Assembly (NCBI RefSeq): GCF_003288845.1
Contig: NZ_NHYN01000002.1
Span: forward strand, 108,084 to 172,083
Source of the DNA: Helicobacter monodelphidis
GTDB lineage: Bacteria > Campylobacterota > Campylobacteria > Campylobacterales > Helicobacteraceae
Direction: 5' to 3'
Length of the DNA: 64,000 nt
Positions 31,619 through 39,772 of this stretch are shown here, piece by piece. Both the position numbers and the translations under genes were made by a program. Below the pieces are notes generated by a model. The model ran no database searches, was not told the DNA's origin, and was given only the letters and a program-made list of their open reading frames with translations. Numbering within the stretch: the first letter of the stretch is position 1; every line of letters starts with the position of its first letter.

Positions 31619-32227
31619 TTAAAACTTTACATTCACGCCAACCCCAGCCCCAACAGTAAAGGTTTTATTCATATCTAACGCAAGGGGGGCAATAGGGTGA
31701 TTACTTTCCGCCTTACCAAGAATCATATGCCTTGCTTTAACTGCAAATTCTAACTCAATATGACGATTAGGAGTAAATAAAATACCGCCCTTAAGATTAT
31801 ACGCAATACCCTGAAAAGATAAATCGCTCTCTGCAGATTGATCATTGATTGTAAGATTTTCTTTATCTAAAGTCGTGAACGAATATCCCAGCCCACCTCC
31901 AAATAAAAGTTTCCAATAGGGCGTCAAAAAAGGTGTACGATTGTATTCAGCCATAAAACTATAATAATGCAGACCAGCCTTCTTATGGGCTGTTTCAATG
32001 GCTAAATAAAGCCGATTCTCTTTATCGGGCAAATACCCAAGCCGAATCTCTCCACCCATCAACATTTCTGAAAGATTATGCTTTTCGGTTGTAAGCCCAA
32101 CAATCTCTAATTGACTTATTGAAAAAGCCTTCTGTATATCTATGCTTCCGCCAACCAACAACCAACCCTCAGCATACAAAGGTAAAATAAAACAACAGAT
32201 TAAAAAAAGTTTTTTCAATACTATCAT
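31619..32227 (-). CDS. Small outer-membrane beta-barrel-like protein
   Basis: A 202-residue protein with a signal peptide (about 5-19, ending LYAEG) and alternating polar/hydrophobic strands through the length (for example EIRLGYLPDKENRLYLAIETAHK, LLFGGGLGYSFTTL). It ends in F (GVGVNVKF), as barrel proteins recognised by the Bam complex do. Size suggests an eight-stranded barrel. The function is unknown; Helicobacter have many such proteins. It lies 9 bp after ndh on the same strand. Confidence 0.7.
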   Translation of the reverse strand: MIVLKKLFLICCFILPLYAEGWLLVGGSIDIQKAFSISQLEIVGLTTEKHNLSEMLMGGEIRLGYLPDKENRLYLAIETAHKKAGLHYYSFMAEYNRTPFLTPYWKLLFGGGLGYSFTTLDKENLTINDQSAESDLSFQGIAYNLKGGILFTPNRHIELEFAVKARHMILGKAESNHPIAPLALDMNKTFTVGAGVGVNVKF

Positions 32228-32236
32228 TAAATCACC

Positions 32237-33457
32237 TTAATTACTTGTGCGATAGCGGAATTGTCCTTTCTTAAAAACCATTCCAAAGCCACCAATCCCA
32301 AACAACCACCTATTTTCGATAGTATTTTTCATAAAAGCTGCCAATTCACCCTTCACACTTCTCCCATACACCACACCCACACCATCTGTATGTCCAATAG
32401 AACAAACCGTTCCACGATGCACAAACTTAAAAGGGGGGAGAGCCGATTGCTGATTCAATATCCTGCAAAGAGATTCACCAACATAGTCTCCCATTTGTGC
32501 GGAAAGTTGAGCAGTTGGTGCATGAATAACATCTTTTGAGGTAGCAAAGGCACAATCCCCAACAACGAAGATATTTTCAAATTCATTGCAACGTAATTCC
32601 GCTGTAACAGCAATTCTACCTCTTTTATTAGGAATGCTACTATGCTCAACAATATCACTCCCTTTTACTCCAGCACCCCATAAAACCGTATTGGCTTCAA
32701 TGATCTTTTCCTCTCCGCTAATGTCAATTCTCACACCATTAGGTAAACATTCTTTCACATTACCACCACAAATAAACTCTACACCCAACGCTTCCATTTT
32801 TTCTTTTGCAATTTGACTTAATTTTGGAGAAAAAACAGGTAAAATTTGCTCAGATCGTCCGATACAAATCACCTTAGGCAGACTCGGGTCAATACCACAA
32901 ATTAAACATAACTCTTTCAATTCTGTTGCCATTTCGGCTGCAAATTCAATACCCGTAAATCCCGTCCCACAGACAACAACACGCAAATCCAATTCATTTT
33001 TTGTATGCACAAACTCCTTAAATTTATGCTCAATATTTGCAGATAACTTTAATGCAGCATTTAGTGATGAAAGTTTATAGGCGTATTCATTGACACCGGG
33101 AATACCAAAATTATCAGGCTTAAACCCTAAAGCAATAACCAAATAATCATACTCATAAATCCCACCATTACCATAAACTTGACAACTTTCAGGAGAAATT
33201 TTCGTAATTTTATCTTTAATGAATCGAACTTTTTGAGGATCAAGAACCTTCCGGAAAAAAATTCTCGCCTTTCTAGCCCCAAGCGTCCCCACCGCAACTT
33301 TATGGAGAAGTGTTGTTTGATAATGATAGTCGTGTTTGCTAATTAAAGTAACTTCTGCTTGCTGATACTTAAGCATTTTTTGGAGAGTGATTGCGACTCT
33401 AAGCCCACCATAACCACCACCAATAATCAAAATGCGAGGGGGTTTTATCTCTGCCAT
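32237..33457 (-). CDS. ndh: Type II NADH dehydrogenase-like flavoprotein
   Basis: A 406-residue FAD-dependent oxidoreductase. The FAD motif ILIIGGGYGGLRVAITL is at about 9-25, the NAD motif VVCGTGFTGIEFAAEMA at about 160-176 and NIFVVGDCA at about 285-293. A C-terminal amphipathic region fits membrane association. It passes electrons from NADH to menaquinone without pumping protons. The ATG at 33457 has AAGGAG upstream and is preferred to a TTG three bases before. A sulfide:quinone reductase relative is possible but the cysteines for that are not obvious. Confidence 0.82.
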   Translation of the reverse strand: MAEIKPPRILIIGGGYGGLRVAITLQKMLKYQQAEVTLISKHDYHYQTTLLHKVAVGTLGARKARIFFRKVLDPQKVRFIKDKITKISPESCQVYGNGGIYEYDYLVIALGFKPDNFGIPGVNEYAYKLSSLNAALKLSANIEHKFKEFVHTKNELDLRVVVCGTGFTGIEFAAEMATELKELCLICGIDPSLPKVICIGRSEQILPVFSPKLSQIAKEKMEALGVEFICGGNVKECLPNGVRIDISGEEKIIEANTVLWGAGVKGSDIVEHSSIPNKRGRIAVTAELRCNEFENIFVVGDCAFATSKDVIHAPTAQLSAQMGDYVGESLCRILNQQSALPPFKFVHRGTVCSIGHTDGVGVVYGRSVKGELAAFMKNTIENRWLFGIGGFGMVFKKGQFRYRTSN

Positions 33458-33998
33458 CAAAAACTCCTTTTAAAAATGGGCATATTCTACCACACTTTGC
33501 TTTCAGCCAGACTGAATCTTTAATATTTACTTGAATGAGTGTTTAGAAATGAATCAAAAAGTGGTTTTATTACTCACACAGAGAAACAGAATATTACAAG
33601 AAATAAATTCAAGTTATTTTTTAACATTTTTATGTAAATATTATTTTAAAGTAGTATTTACATAATATTCTTCAAAAATACTTTGTGGGCGTGGTGGTGT
33701 GTTTGTTCTTTCAAAGATTTATTCACAAAATATATTATAGAACTATTCATTGATGAAATTTAAACAAGATATACCGCATAATACCTCTACAAGACTTAAA
33801 AGGATTTTTACCCCCCCCTTTTTTCCTAATCGATAAATACTCCTATATTTTTACTTAAATATCTACCAATTTTTTTGTTTCTTATCCAACTTCATAAATA
33901 TACATTAAAATTTATATTATTATATTTTAATATAAAAATTTTTTTAAAATTCTTAATACAAAATATACAATGTGGTATATAAATATTATAATAATATT
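33458..33998. other. AT-rich noncoding region with a C8 tract
   Basis: 541 bases with no convincing gene. It contains eight C in a row at 33811-33818 flanked by T-runs, and an extremely AT-rich part from about 33880. A 38-codon open frame at 33549 has no ribosome site and no recognisable content. The composition differs from the surrounding core genes and matches the decayed element to the right. Confidence 0.5.
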
Positions 33999-34428
33999 TT
34001 ATAATTTATATAACTTTTTTATTCCATTTCTTTTGACAACATTTTGTGATGACATATTGTTATCTCTCATTATAGAATAAACCTTATTTACTTTTAACTC
34101 TTCAAAAGAATATTTCTTACATGCTATAGCAGATTCTATTGCATATCCATTATGCCAATATTTTTTGTTGAATGAAATCCTATTTCAAGTAATTCATTAT
34201 TAACTATATCTTGAATTGTAAGCCCTGCTTGGACTATAAAAGTATTATCTTCTTTTAGTATAACAGCCCATAAACCAAAATTATGTTTTTTATCTATAAC
34301 TTCATAGTCAGAAAAAGCATGCTCATAGGCATACATAGCCTCTTCATTTGAAGTATATTACATAAATCATCATAATCATCTGTTATTAATTCTCTTAAAA
34401 TTAATCTATCAGTTTCAATTATATTCAT
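33999..34428 (-). pseudogene. GNAT N-acetyltransferase pseudogene (two frameshifts)
   Basis: Reading leftward from ATG at 34428 gives IIETDRLILRELITDDYDD, the start of a RimJ/RimL-type acetyltransferase. The frame is lost about 30 codons in. The next frame continues EEAMYAYEHAFSDYE and GLWAVILKEDNTFIVQAGLT. A second shift occurs near 34160, after which a third frame gives YWHNGYAIESAIACKKYSF and VYSIMRDNNMSSQNVVKRNG before a stop at 33999. Order and content fit one ancestral acetyltransferase of about 145-175 residues, with a shortened C terminus. The acetyl-CoA site is broken, so the gene is inactive. Confidence 0.85.
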
Positions 34429-34449
34429 ACTAATAAATGCCTATTAATA

Positions 34450-34644
34450 CTATTTATCAAGAGTTATTAATACCCCTCCAGGTTTACTACCATTTTCACT
34501 ATCCTGCTATTCCCTGTCTTTCCATAATTTTAACTATGCTAGCCACTCTATTATACCCAATTTCTACCTATGTTGTAAAAATACTTGCCTTACACCAGCT
34601 CTAACTACAAGTTTCGCTACATCTCCCCATAAATCTTCAAAGCT
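34450..34644 (-). pseudogene. Fragment resembling the FtsK gamma DNA-binding domain
   Basis: Leftward translation in two frames gives FEDLWGDVAKLVVRAG, then GYNRVASIVKIMERQGIAG, then SENGSKPGGVLI. This order is that of the winged-helix gamma domain at the C terminus of FtsK translocases (an acidic helix, a GYNRA-type recognition helix, then NGSKPREVLI). It is interrupted by stops and frameshifts and no motor domain precedes it. It is probably a relic of an FtsK-like or gamma-domain gene carried by a mobile element. Identification is from pattern recall, not an alignment. Confidence 0.6.
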
Positions 34645-34776
34645 TTAATCTTTAGTGTGTAATTTCGACAAGAACTATAGCCTCTTTCATTAAAATCATT
34701 GATTTATTTATTGTTAAATTTTTTTATTTATAGATATTTCTAAACAAATAAACTTGTTATTTGATATGACTTTGTG

Positions 34777-34782
34777 TATAAT
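34777..34782 (+). promoter_or_regulatory. Putative -10 element for the Pro/Gln-rich protein
   Basis: TATAAT lies 35 bases before the ATG at 34817, preceded by TGTG. It suggests this small gene has its own promoter. Confidence 0.45.
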
Positions 34783-34816
34783 TTCGCTAATAATAATTTT
34801 AGATTAAGGATATGCA

Positions 34817-35182
34817 ATGAAATTTCCTTTGTTGTCATTAGCTCTATGCAGTTTTGTTTTTGCGGATTATCGTTATTTTGAGCAACACACCCCAAAAGTT
34901 GGTTTTTTTCAGCAAAATGAGGCAATTCAACGTCATTATGAAGCGATTAAATTACCGCCACAGCAACCTGTTCAACCCATTATCCAACCTCAAAGCACAC
35001 CCCAAAACCAACAAGTTTATGTTGCACCGAGCAATATGCAATACATTCAACCCCAAATGCAGATGCCACAACCCCCACAAGCAACCCAACCTTATCCAAC
35101 AACAAGTGCACCTGTGCAGGTTTTTGTTCAAAATTGTTGTCAAAATCAACAACAGCAAAATCAGGAAACACAGCAACAATAA
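34817..35182 (+). CDS. Secreted Pro/Gln-rich protein of unknown function
   Basis: A 121-residue protein with a short signal peptide (about 1-16, ending FVFA). The body after residue 45 is low-complexity, rich in Pro and Gln with scattered Thr and Asn, and contains a cysteine pair (NCCQNQQQQ) near the end. An AAGGAT site precedes the ATG and a TATAAT lies upstream. It has no recognised domain. Proline/glutamine-rich secreted proteins of this size often act as envelope-spanning or adhesion-related tails, but nothing here shows that. It lies between element relics and the integrase and may be cargo or a core gene. Confidence 0.6.
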   Translation: MKFPLLSLALCSFVFADYRYFEQHTPKVGFFQQNEAIQRHYEAIKLPPQQPVQPIIQPQSTPQNQQVYVAPSNMQYIQPQMQMPQPPQATQPYPTTSAPVQVFVQNCCQNQQQQNQETQQQ

Positions 35183-35236
35183 TTTGCCTATTATTACTTC
35201 AAACTCTATCGCTTGATTATCTTGCAATCTAAAAGT

Positions 35237-35276
35237 CTACCTTGCAACAATAAATATTCTTTGGAGTGCAAGGTAG
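35237..35276. terminator. Stem-loop between convergent genes
   Basis: A perfect 10-bp inverted repeat, CTACCTTGCA (35237-35246) and TGCAAGGTAG (35267-35276), with a 20-base loop, in the gap between the Pro/Gln-rich gene and the integrase. No long T-run follows on either side. It is a likely shared terminator or, less likely, an integrase-related site. Confidence 0.5.
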
Positions 35277-35303
35277 CCTAAAATGGAGTTTTTGTAATGC
35301 TAT

Positions 35304-36509
35304 TTATATTTTATTTTGTGCACTTTTATTATTTTTTACTTTGGATGACACCATCCCATTTCCACCCATTAAAACACCTACTTGTGCACCAATAAAATCA
35401 ACAGCTTTTAATAGTGTATCTTGGCTTAAGTGTGCATATCTCTGTGTTGTTTTTAATTGTGTGTGTCCTAAAATTTTTTGCACTTCATATAAACTTTTTC
35501 CACCATTCACCAAAAAACTAGCGAAAGAATGGCGTAAATCGTGAATTCTAACATCAGAAAGCCCTGCAACTTGCCTTGCACTATTCCAACTATAATAAAT
35601 ATTTCTAAATGGACGCTTTGTTTTGCTATTCAAAAATAAATAATTTCCCTCTCTAGGTAGAGAACGCAATAACTCCATTGCTTCAAATGACAAAGGAACA
35701 TAACGAACTTTTTTTGTTTTATTGCGTTCTATCCTCCATTCGCGATTCTCAAAGTTAATATCTTCCCATTTTGCCCTTAATACTTCACCTCTCCGTGCAC
35801 CTGTCAATAATAAAAAATATATAATAAAGAATAATTTTTTATTGTTTGATTTTCTAAGTGCAATATAAAGTTTCTTAGTTTCCTTAATTGTCAAAAACCT
35901 TTCTTTTGCATTATCAGGTTTCAATAGCGGTATTGTTGCTGTTGGATTCTTGCTCAAATGAGGAATATTCCATTTTAAGGCAAGATTAAAAATATATCGC
36001 AATAAAATCAAAAGCCTATCTGTTGAGGCAGGGGCATGATTTAGGCTATGAGAAGCAAGTAAGGCAACAATCTCGGAAGGCATAATAAGTTGCATAGGAC
36101 GTTGATTAAAAAGGGGTAAAATATGATTTCTTAATAAAGATTCATCTGTCTTATAAGAACGTTTATGCTGTTTAATATAAGGATAATATATGGTATGTAC
36201 AAACTCTCCAAAGAGAATTTCAGGCTGAGAATCTCTTTGGCAATAAGGATCTCGCCCCAATGCTAAATTTTTTCTTGCTTGAGAGGCAATTTGACGGACA
36301 GAACATAAAGAAATTTCTGAGAATCTTCCTAATCGTTTTTGACGTGTTTTGTGTGCAAAATCCTGGTAGCGAAAATAATATGTTTTACCTTTTTTACGAA
36401 CTTCTAGCATTAATCCACGTATTTCTGTATCAAAAAAATCTATTTTTCTTTTGCTTTCTGGTGGCGTTAAACTTGCTAACAACTTCTCATCAAAGTGAAT
36501 TTTTGGCAT
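35304..36509 (-). CDS. Tyrosine recombinase/integrase with DUF4102 N terminus
   Basis: A 401-residue integrase. An N-terminal DUF4102 arm-binding domain (about 1-90: RGLMLEVRKKGKTYYFRY, KRLGRFSEISL) precedes a SAM-like core-binding domain (about 100-190) and a catalytic domain with R239 (TGARRGEV), a lysine near 264, H323/R326 (HDLRHSFAS), H349 (LGHTQLKTTQRYAH) and Y358. All catalytic residues are present, so it could be active. This P4-type family usually sits at one end of an integrative element. Here core genes follow directly to the right and only relics lie to the left; there is no neighbouring tRNA. Confidence 0.93.
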   Translation of the reverse strand: MPKIHFDEKLLASLTPPESKRKIDFFDTEIRGLMLEVRKKGKTYYFRYQDFAHKTRQKRLGRFSEISLCSVRQIASQARKNLALGRDPYCQRDSQPEILFGEFVHTIYYPYIKQHKRSYKTDESLLRNHILPLFNQRPMQLIMPSEIVALLASHSLNHAPASTDRLLILLRYIFNLALKWNIPHLSKNPTATIPLLKPDNAKERFLTIKETKKLYIALRKSNNKKLFFIIYFLLLTGARRGEVLRAKWEDINFENREWRIERNKTKKVRYVPLSFEAMELLRSLPREGNYLFLNSKTKRPFRNIYYSWNSARQVAGLSDVRIHDLRHSFASFLVNGGKSLYEVQKILGHTQLKTTQRYAHLSQDTLLKAVDFIGAQVGVLMGGNGMVSSKVKNNKSAQNKI

Positions 36510-36538
36510 TCAAAACTTTCAAGACAAGCAATTATCTT

Positions 36539-38089
36539 TCAGAGAAGTGTTGGGCTGGGTTTCCCAAAATAAAAGCCTTGAGAGTAATCAATACCCATTT
36601 CACAAATAATCTGATATATCCTATCAGAATGCACAAACTCTGCAACACTCTTTACACCAATCCCTTTAGCAAACTTTGCAATAGAATCCACAATTTTATA
36701 ACTACGTTCATCGGTATCAATATTCTTTACAAAAGAACCATCAATTTTAATATAATCTGCTTTCATATCAATTAAGCGTCCAAAGTTAGAGTTTGCGGCT
36801 CCAAAATCATCAATGGCAATCTTAAATCCCTTACCGTGAAGCTCATTAATATGTTCAAGTACCTTATCTTTAATTGAGTCAATATCTTCCAAAACTTCTA
36901 ACAGAACGCGACTGGGGTGAATTCCATAACGTTCACAGCGATTTAAAAGATAATTAACAATCTGTCTATCTCGCAAACCCTCTTCAGAAATATTAATAGA
37001 AAATTCTAAATCTAAATCCTTAAAAAAAGAAAAACTTTTATTAATAACCGACATTGAAATATTATTCATTAAACCAGATTCCTTTGCCACACCTAAAAAA
37101 ATATCGGGCCTAACCACAGAACCATCATGATTCAGCAAACGCACAAGTGTTTCATACTTCTCAACTTTCTGCGTAACATTATTAACGATAGGTTGATAAA
37201 AAGGAACGATTCGGTTATTTTTTAACGCCAGATGAATAGCCTTCATCCAATGAATATTCCTCTGTTGCATTGCAAAAAATTCCTCATCACTTTGCTCCAA
37301 AACACATATCTTTGTATTAGTCCTTTTTGCTTCCTCCACCGCACTATAAGCCTTTGGTAGCAACGCCTTCCCTTTACCACAAACAATACCACTAATAAAT
37401 TCTACATCAATCTCATGCCCATCAACAATAAAATCATGCTCCAAACGTAATACATCAAGAGAAGAGACAAAATCATAAACTTCCTGCTGACTTGCCTCAA
37501 AAAATAAAATCACAAATGTGTCTGAATCAACCACAAAAACACGCGTCCCGCGCGGACGATAATCGCTTAAAAAATCTTGAATCTGTGCAATCAGAGAATC
37601 TATAGATTCTAATGCTGAAATCAAACGACAACGCATAATAGTTGGAACTTGCAAAAGAGCTAAAATATACTCCTGTTTACCATGTAGACACTCATTCAAA
37701 GAGCTTCTCTCTGCAAAAAAATCATTTTCTCCTAAAAATGAATTTGAGAATTTACTAATTTCCGTTAAAATGTTGGATGCGTGTGTTGGACATTTTTTAA
37801 TCTGTGCATATCGCAAATCCTGTGGAAATTCAAATTCAAGCTGAGAAATAATCAAAAATTTTGCCTGCATATTAATGCTATGAATAATACGAATCGTATC
37901 AAATAAATCATCATCAATCGGTAATTCCCAAAATAAGACAATATCACAAAACTCTTTTTCTATAAATTCAAGTGCGGCTTTTAGGTGAGGTACATTGATT
38001 GTTTCACAAAAAGTAAAAAATTCCTCAAAAGATGGGATATTATTCTTAGCTGCGATATTAAGAATTTTAAGAATTTTATTTGAAGCCAT
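36539..38089 (-). CDS. EAL-domain protein with a degenerate GGDEF domain
   Basis: A 516-residue cytoplasmic protein. The first 115 residues resemble a receiver fold without a clear phosphorylation site. A middle domain (about 135-265) aligns with a GGDEF cyclase domain but reads VVDSDTF at the active site, so it is not catalytic. The C-terminal EAL domain (about 280-516) keeps E313 (ETLVR in place of EALVR), N366, E398, D427/D428 (DDFGAANS), K448 and the final Gln (YSQGFYFGKP). It may therefore hydrolyse cyclic-di-GMP or only bind it. H. pylori lacks this signalling; other Campylobacterota have it. The gene follows the integrase by 29 bp but is in the core series. Confidence 0.88.
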   Translation of the reverse strand: MASNKILKILNIAAKNNIPSFEEFFTFCETINVPHLKAALEFIEKEFCDIVLFWELPIDDDLFDTIRIIHSINMQAKFLIISQLEFEFPQDLRYAQIKKCPTHASNILTEISKFSNSFLGENDFFAERSSLNECLHGKQEYILALLQVPTIMRCRLISALESIDSLIAQIQDFLSDYRPRGTRVFVVDSDTFVILFFEASQQEVYDFVSSLDVLRLEHDFIVDGHEIDVEFISGIVCGKGKALLPKAYSAVEEAKRTNTKICVLEQSDEEFFAMQQRNIHWMKAIHLALKNNRIVPFYQPIVNNVTQKVEKYETLVRLLNHDGSVVRPDIFLGVAKESGLMNNISMSVINKSFSFFKDLDLEFSINISEEGLRDRQIVNYLLNRCERYGIHPSRVLLEVLEDIDSIKDKVLEHINELHGKGFKIAIDDFGAANSNFGRLIDMKADYIKIDGSFVKNIDTDERSYKIVDSIAKFAKGIGVKSVAEFVHSDRIYQIICEMGIDYSQGFYFGKPSPTLL

Positions 38090-38467
38090 CTACTGCCCCT
38101 GAAACAACATATTCCCGAGTTGTTTATTTGCCTCTTCTAAAATTTTATTTGCATTACGCGTGTGGTCGCTCGTGCTAGAATCTGGGGCATTCGGCGTAGA
38201 AACGCTAGGTGCAGTTGGTTTAGAGGAAGGGTTTGTGGGTGTATTCGCTGGTCTGTATACATTAATAGAGCCATCACTATTTGGTACTGCACCATTAGGC
38301 ATACGCACAAATAAATCATTATAATTCTCACCCCCTCGCTTATGACGCACATAAACTTCACCCGTCTGATTATTATAAATATAGGTATCAGTCTGGTCGG
38401 CAAACATTACCCATTGTGCATTTGAAAAACTTGACAAACAGAATAAAATAAAAATTACCTTCCACAT
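38090..38467 (-). CDS. Small secreted protein, Pro/Ser/Thr-rich
   Basis: A 125-residue protein with a signal peptide (about 1-17, ending SNAQ). A compact N-terminal part (about 18-65) reads like a short beta domain (QWVMFADQTDTYIYNNQTGEV), followed by a low-complexity Pro/Ser/Thr linker (about 72-100) and a helical end (ANKILEEANKQLGNML). An AAGGAG ribosome site is present. It starts 9 bp after hisG and ends where the EAL gene begins. No family is recognised; an envelope location is inferred. Confidence 0.65.
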   Translation of the reverse strand: MWKVIFILFCLSSFSNAQWVMFADQTDTYIYNNQTGEVYVRHKRGGENYNDLFVRMPNGAVPNSDGSINVYRPANTPTNPSSKPTAPSVSTPNAPDSSTSDHTRNANKILEEANKQLGNMLFQGQ

Positions 38468-38476
38468 TTAAACTCC

Positions 38477-39100
38477 TTATAAAATTTTTTCTAGTTGTTC
38501 CTTAACTTGTAAAATTCCTTTTTGCTTTGCATAAAAACTATTGGAGTTCGCAACCAAATAAGCACTAGAATGCAAAATAACCTCATCAATTTTAAGATGA
38601 TTCTGTGCCATTGTTTCACCCGTCTCAACAATATCCACAATAACATCACTCAAACCCACTAAGGGTGCTAACTCAATCGAGCCATAAAGTTTAATTGTTT
38701 CCACCGCAATGGCTTTGGATGCAAAATAACTTTTTGTAATATTAACCATTTTTGTAGCGACCTTAACGATAGGTTTTTGTGTATAAGGCTGTGCATTCTC
38801 CAAAGAACCAACAACAACGCGACATTTTCCTAAGCCCAAATCCAAAAGTCGCATAACATTTGAAGAACTTTCTTCCAAAACATCTAAACCCACAACGCCC
38901 AAATCTGCTGCCTGATGCTCCACATAAGCAGGAACATCTTGATTTCTCACCAATAAAAAGCGAATATTATCTTGATGAAGAATAAGTTTTCTATTCTCAA
39001 ATTCTACTCTTTGTTGCAAAATTTTCTCAAAAAGCTCCAGTGTCTGTGTCGCAATCCGACCTTTTGGTAAGGCAATTGTTAAAATCTGTTGTACACTCAA
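38477..39100 (-). CDS. hisG: ATP phosphoribosyltransferase, short form
   Basis: A 207-residue enzyme that starts histidine synthesis by joining ATP and PRPP. Motifs include IALPKGRIATQTLELF, LGVVGLDVLEESSSNV and VDIVETGETM(A), the PRPP loop. The length is that of the short form, which lacks the C-terminal regulatory domain and usually needs the HisZ partner; no hisZ is near. The TTG start overlaps the coaX stop (TTGA). Confidence 0.94.
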   Translation of the reverse strand: MSVQQILTIALPKGRIATQTLELFEKILQQRVEFENRKLILHQDNIRFLLVRNQDVPAYVEHQAADLGVVGLDVLEESSSNVMRLLDLGLGKCRVVVGSLENAQPYTQKPIVKVATKMVNITKSYFASKAIAVETIKLYGSIELAPLVGLSDVIVDIVETGETMAQNHLKIDEVILHSSAYLVANSNSFYAKQKGILQVKEQLEKIL

Positions 39101-39762
39101 GAAAATCCTTTATTGCGTGAATAATCAATACTAATACCACGTTCTGATACCTCTGTAATTGCACGCATCATACCTTTAAACACTAAGGAATCATCATGAA
39201 TTGCATCAGGAAAAAAACGTGCCAAAAATTTACCATCTCCGCCAGTAAAATATAATTTTTTATTTTTTGCACTTCCCTCAATCATTAGTAAAATTGACTT
39301 CAAGGCTCCATAACTCACAGCATCACGCGTATTTTGCGGAATAGCATTCAACTCAATGGTAAGATTCAAGTTTGTTTCAAGTGCAGAAGAAATTGCACGA
39401 TACATCTTGCTATAGGTCGCCAATCCGGGCAAAATAAATCCACCTAAATGAATATCGCATTGCATCACATCAACTGTGATAGCACTACCCGCATCGACAA
39501 TTACTCCATCACCAATACCCAAACAGGCTGCAATTCTATCCGCACCAAGCCCCTTGTATGCAGTATTTAACATCATATAGGGAGAAAGATTAATTGCCTC
39601 TGGAAAAATTTCTAATAATTTCTTTGTGCTTTTTGGATTCACGCTAATATAGTACAAAGGCAAAAGCACCTCATCTCTCTCCAGTTTTTCAGGTTGTACT
39701 TTCCATACTTTTCCACTATAATAAAAATGAAAATAACTATTCCCAGCATCACACAAAACCAC
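39097..39762 (-). CDS. coaX: Type III pantothenate kinase
   Basis: About 221 residues. It phosphorylates pantothenate as the first step of coenzyme A synthesis and has VVLCDAGNSYFHF (phosphate loop), GLGADRIAACLG and VDAGSAITVDV, with GGDGKFLARF near the end. I start it at the GTG at 39762, which has AGAGG seven bases upstream and gives a length close to the H. pylori enzyme; a longer frame extends 28 codons into the upstream gene. It lies between a beta-propeller lipoprotein and hisG, matching H. pylori HP0862 for the upstream side. Confidence 0.9.
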   Translation of the reverse strand: MVLCDAGNSYFHFYYSGKVWKVQPEKLERDEVLLPLYYISVNPKSTKKLLEIFPEAINLSPYMMLNTAYKGLGADRIAACLGIGDGVIVDAGSAITVDVMQCDIHLGGFILPGLATYSKMYRAISSALETNLNLTIELNAIPQNTRDAVSYGALKSILLMIEGSAKNKKLYFTGGDGKFLARFFPDAIHDDSLVFKGMMRAITEVSERGISIDYSRNKGFS

Positions 39763-39772
39763 TTTTCTACCT

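Noticed and set aside
33549..33665. A 38-codon open frame
   Set aside because: No ribosome site, no family resemblance and biased AT-rich composition.
34952..35227. Leu-rich open frame opposite the Pro/Gln-rich protein
   Set aside because: It is the complement of CAA/CCA-rich codons and overlaps a gene with signal peptide, ribosome site and -10 box.
33458..36509. A complete prophage or conjugative element
   Set aside because: Only an integrase and relics are present; no replication, structural or transfer genes.
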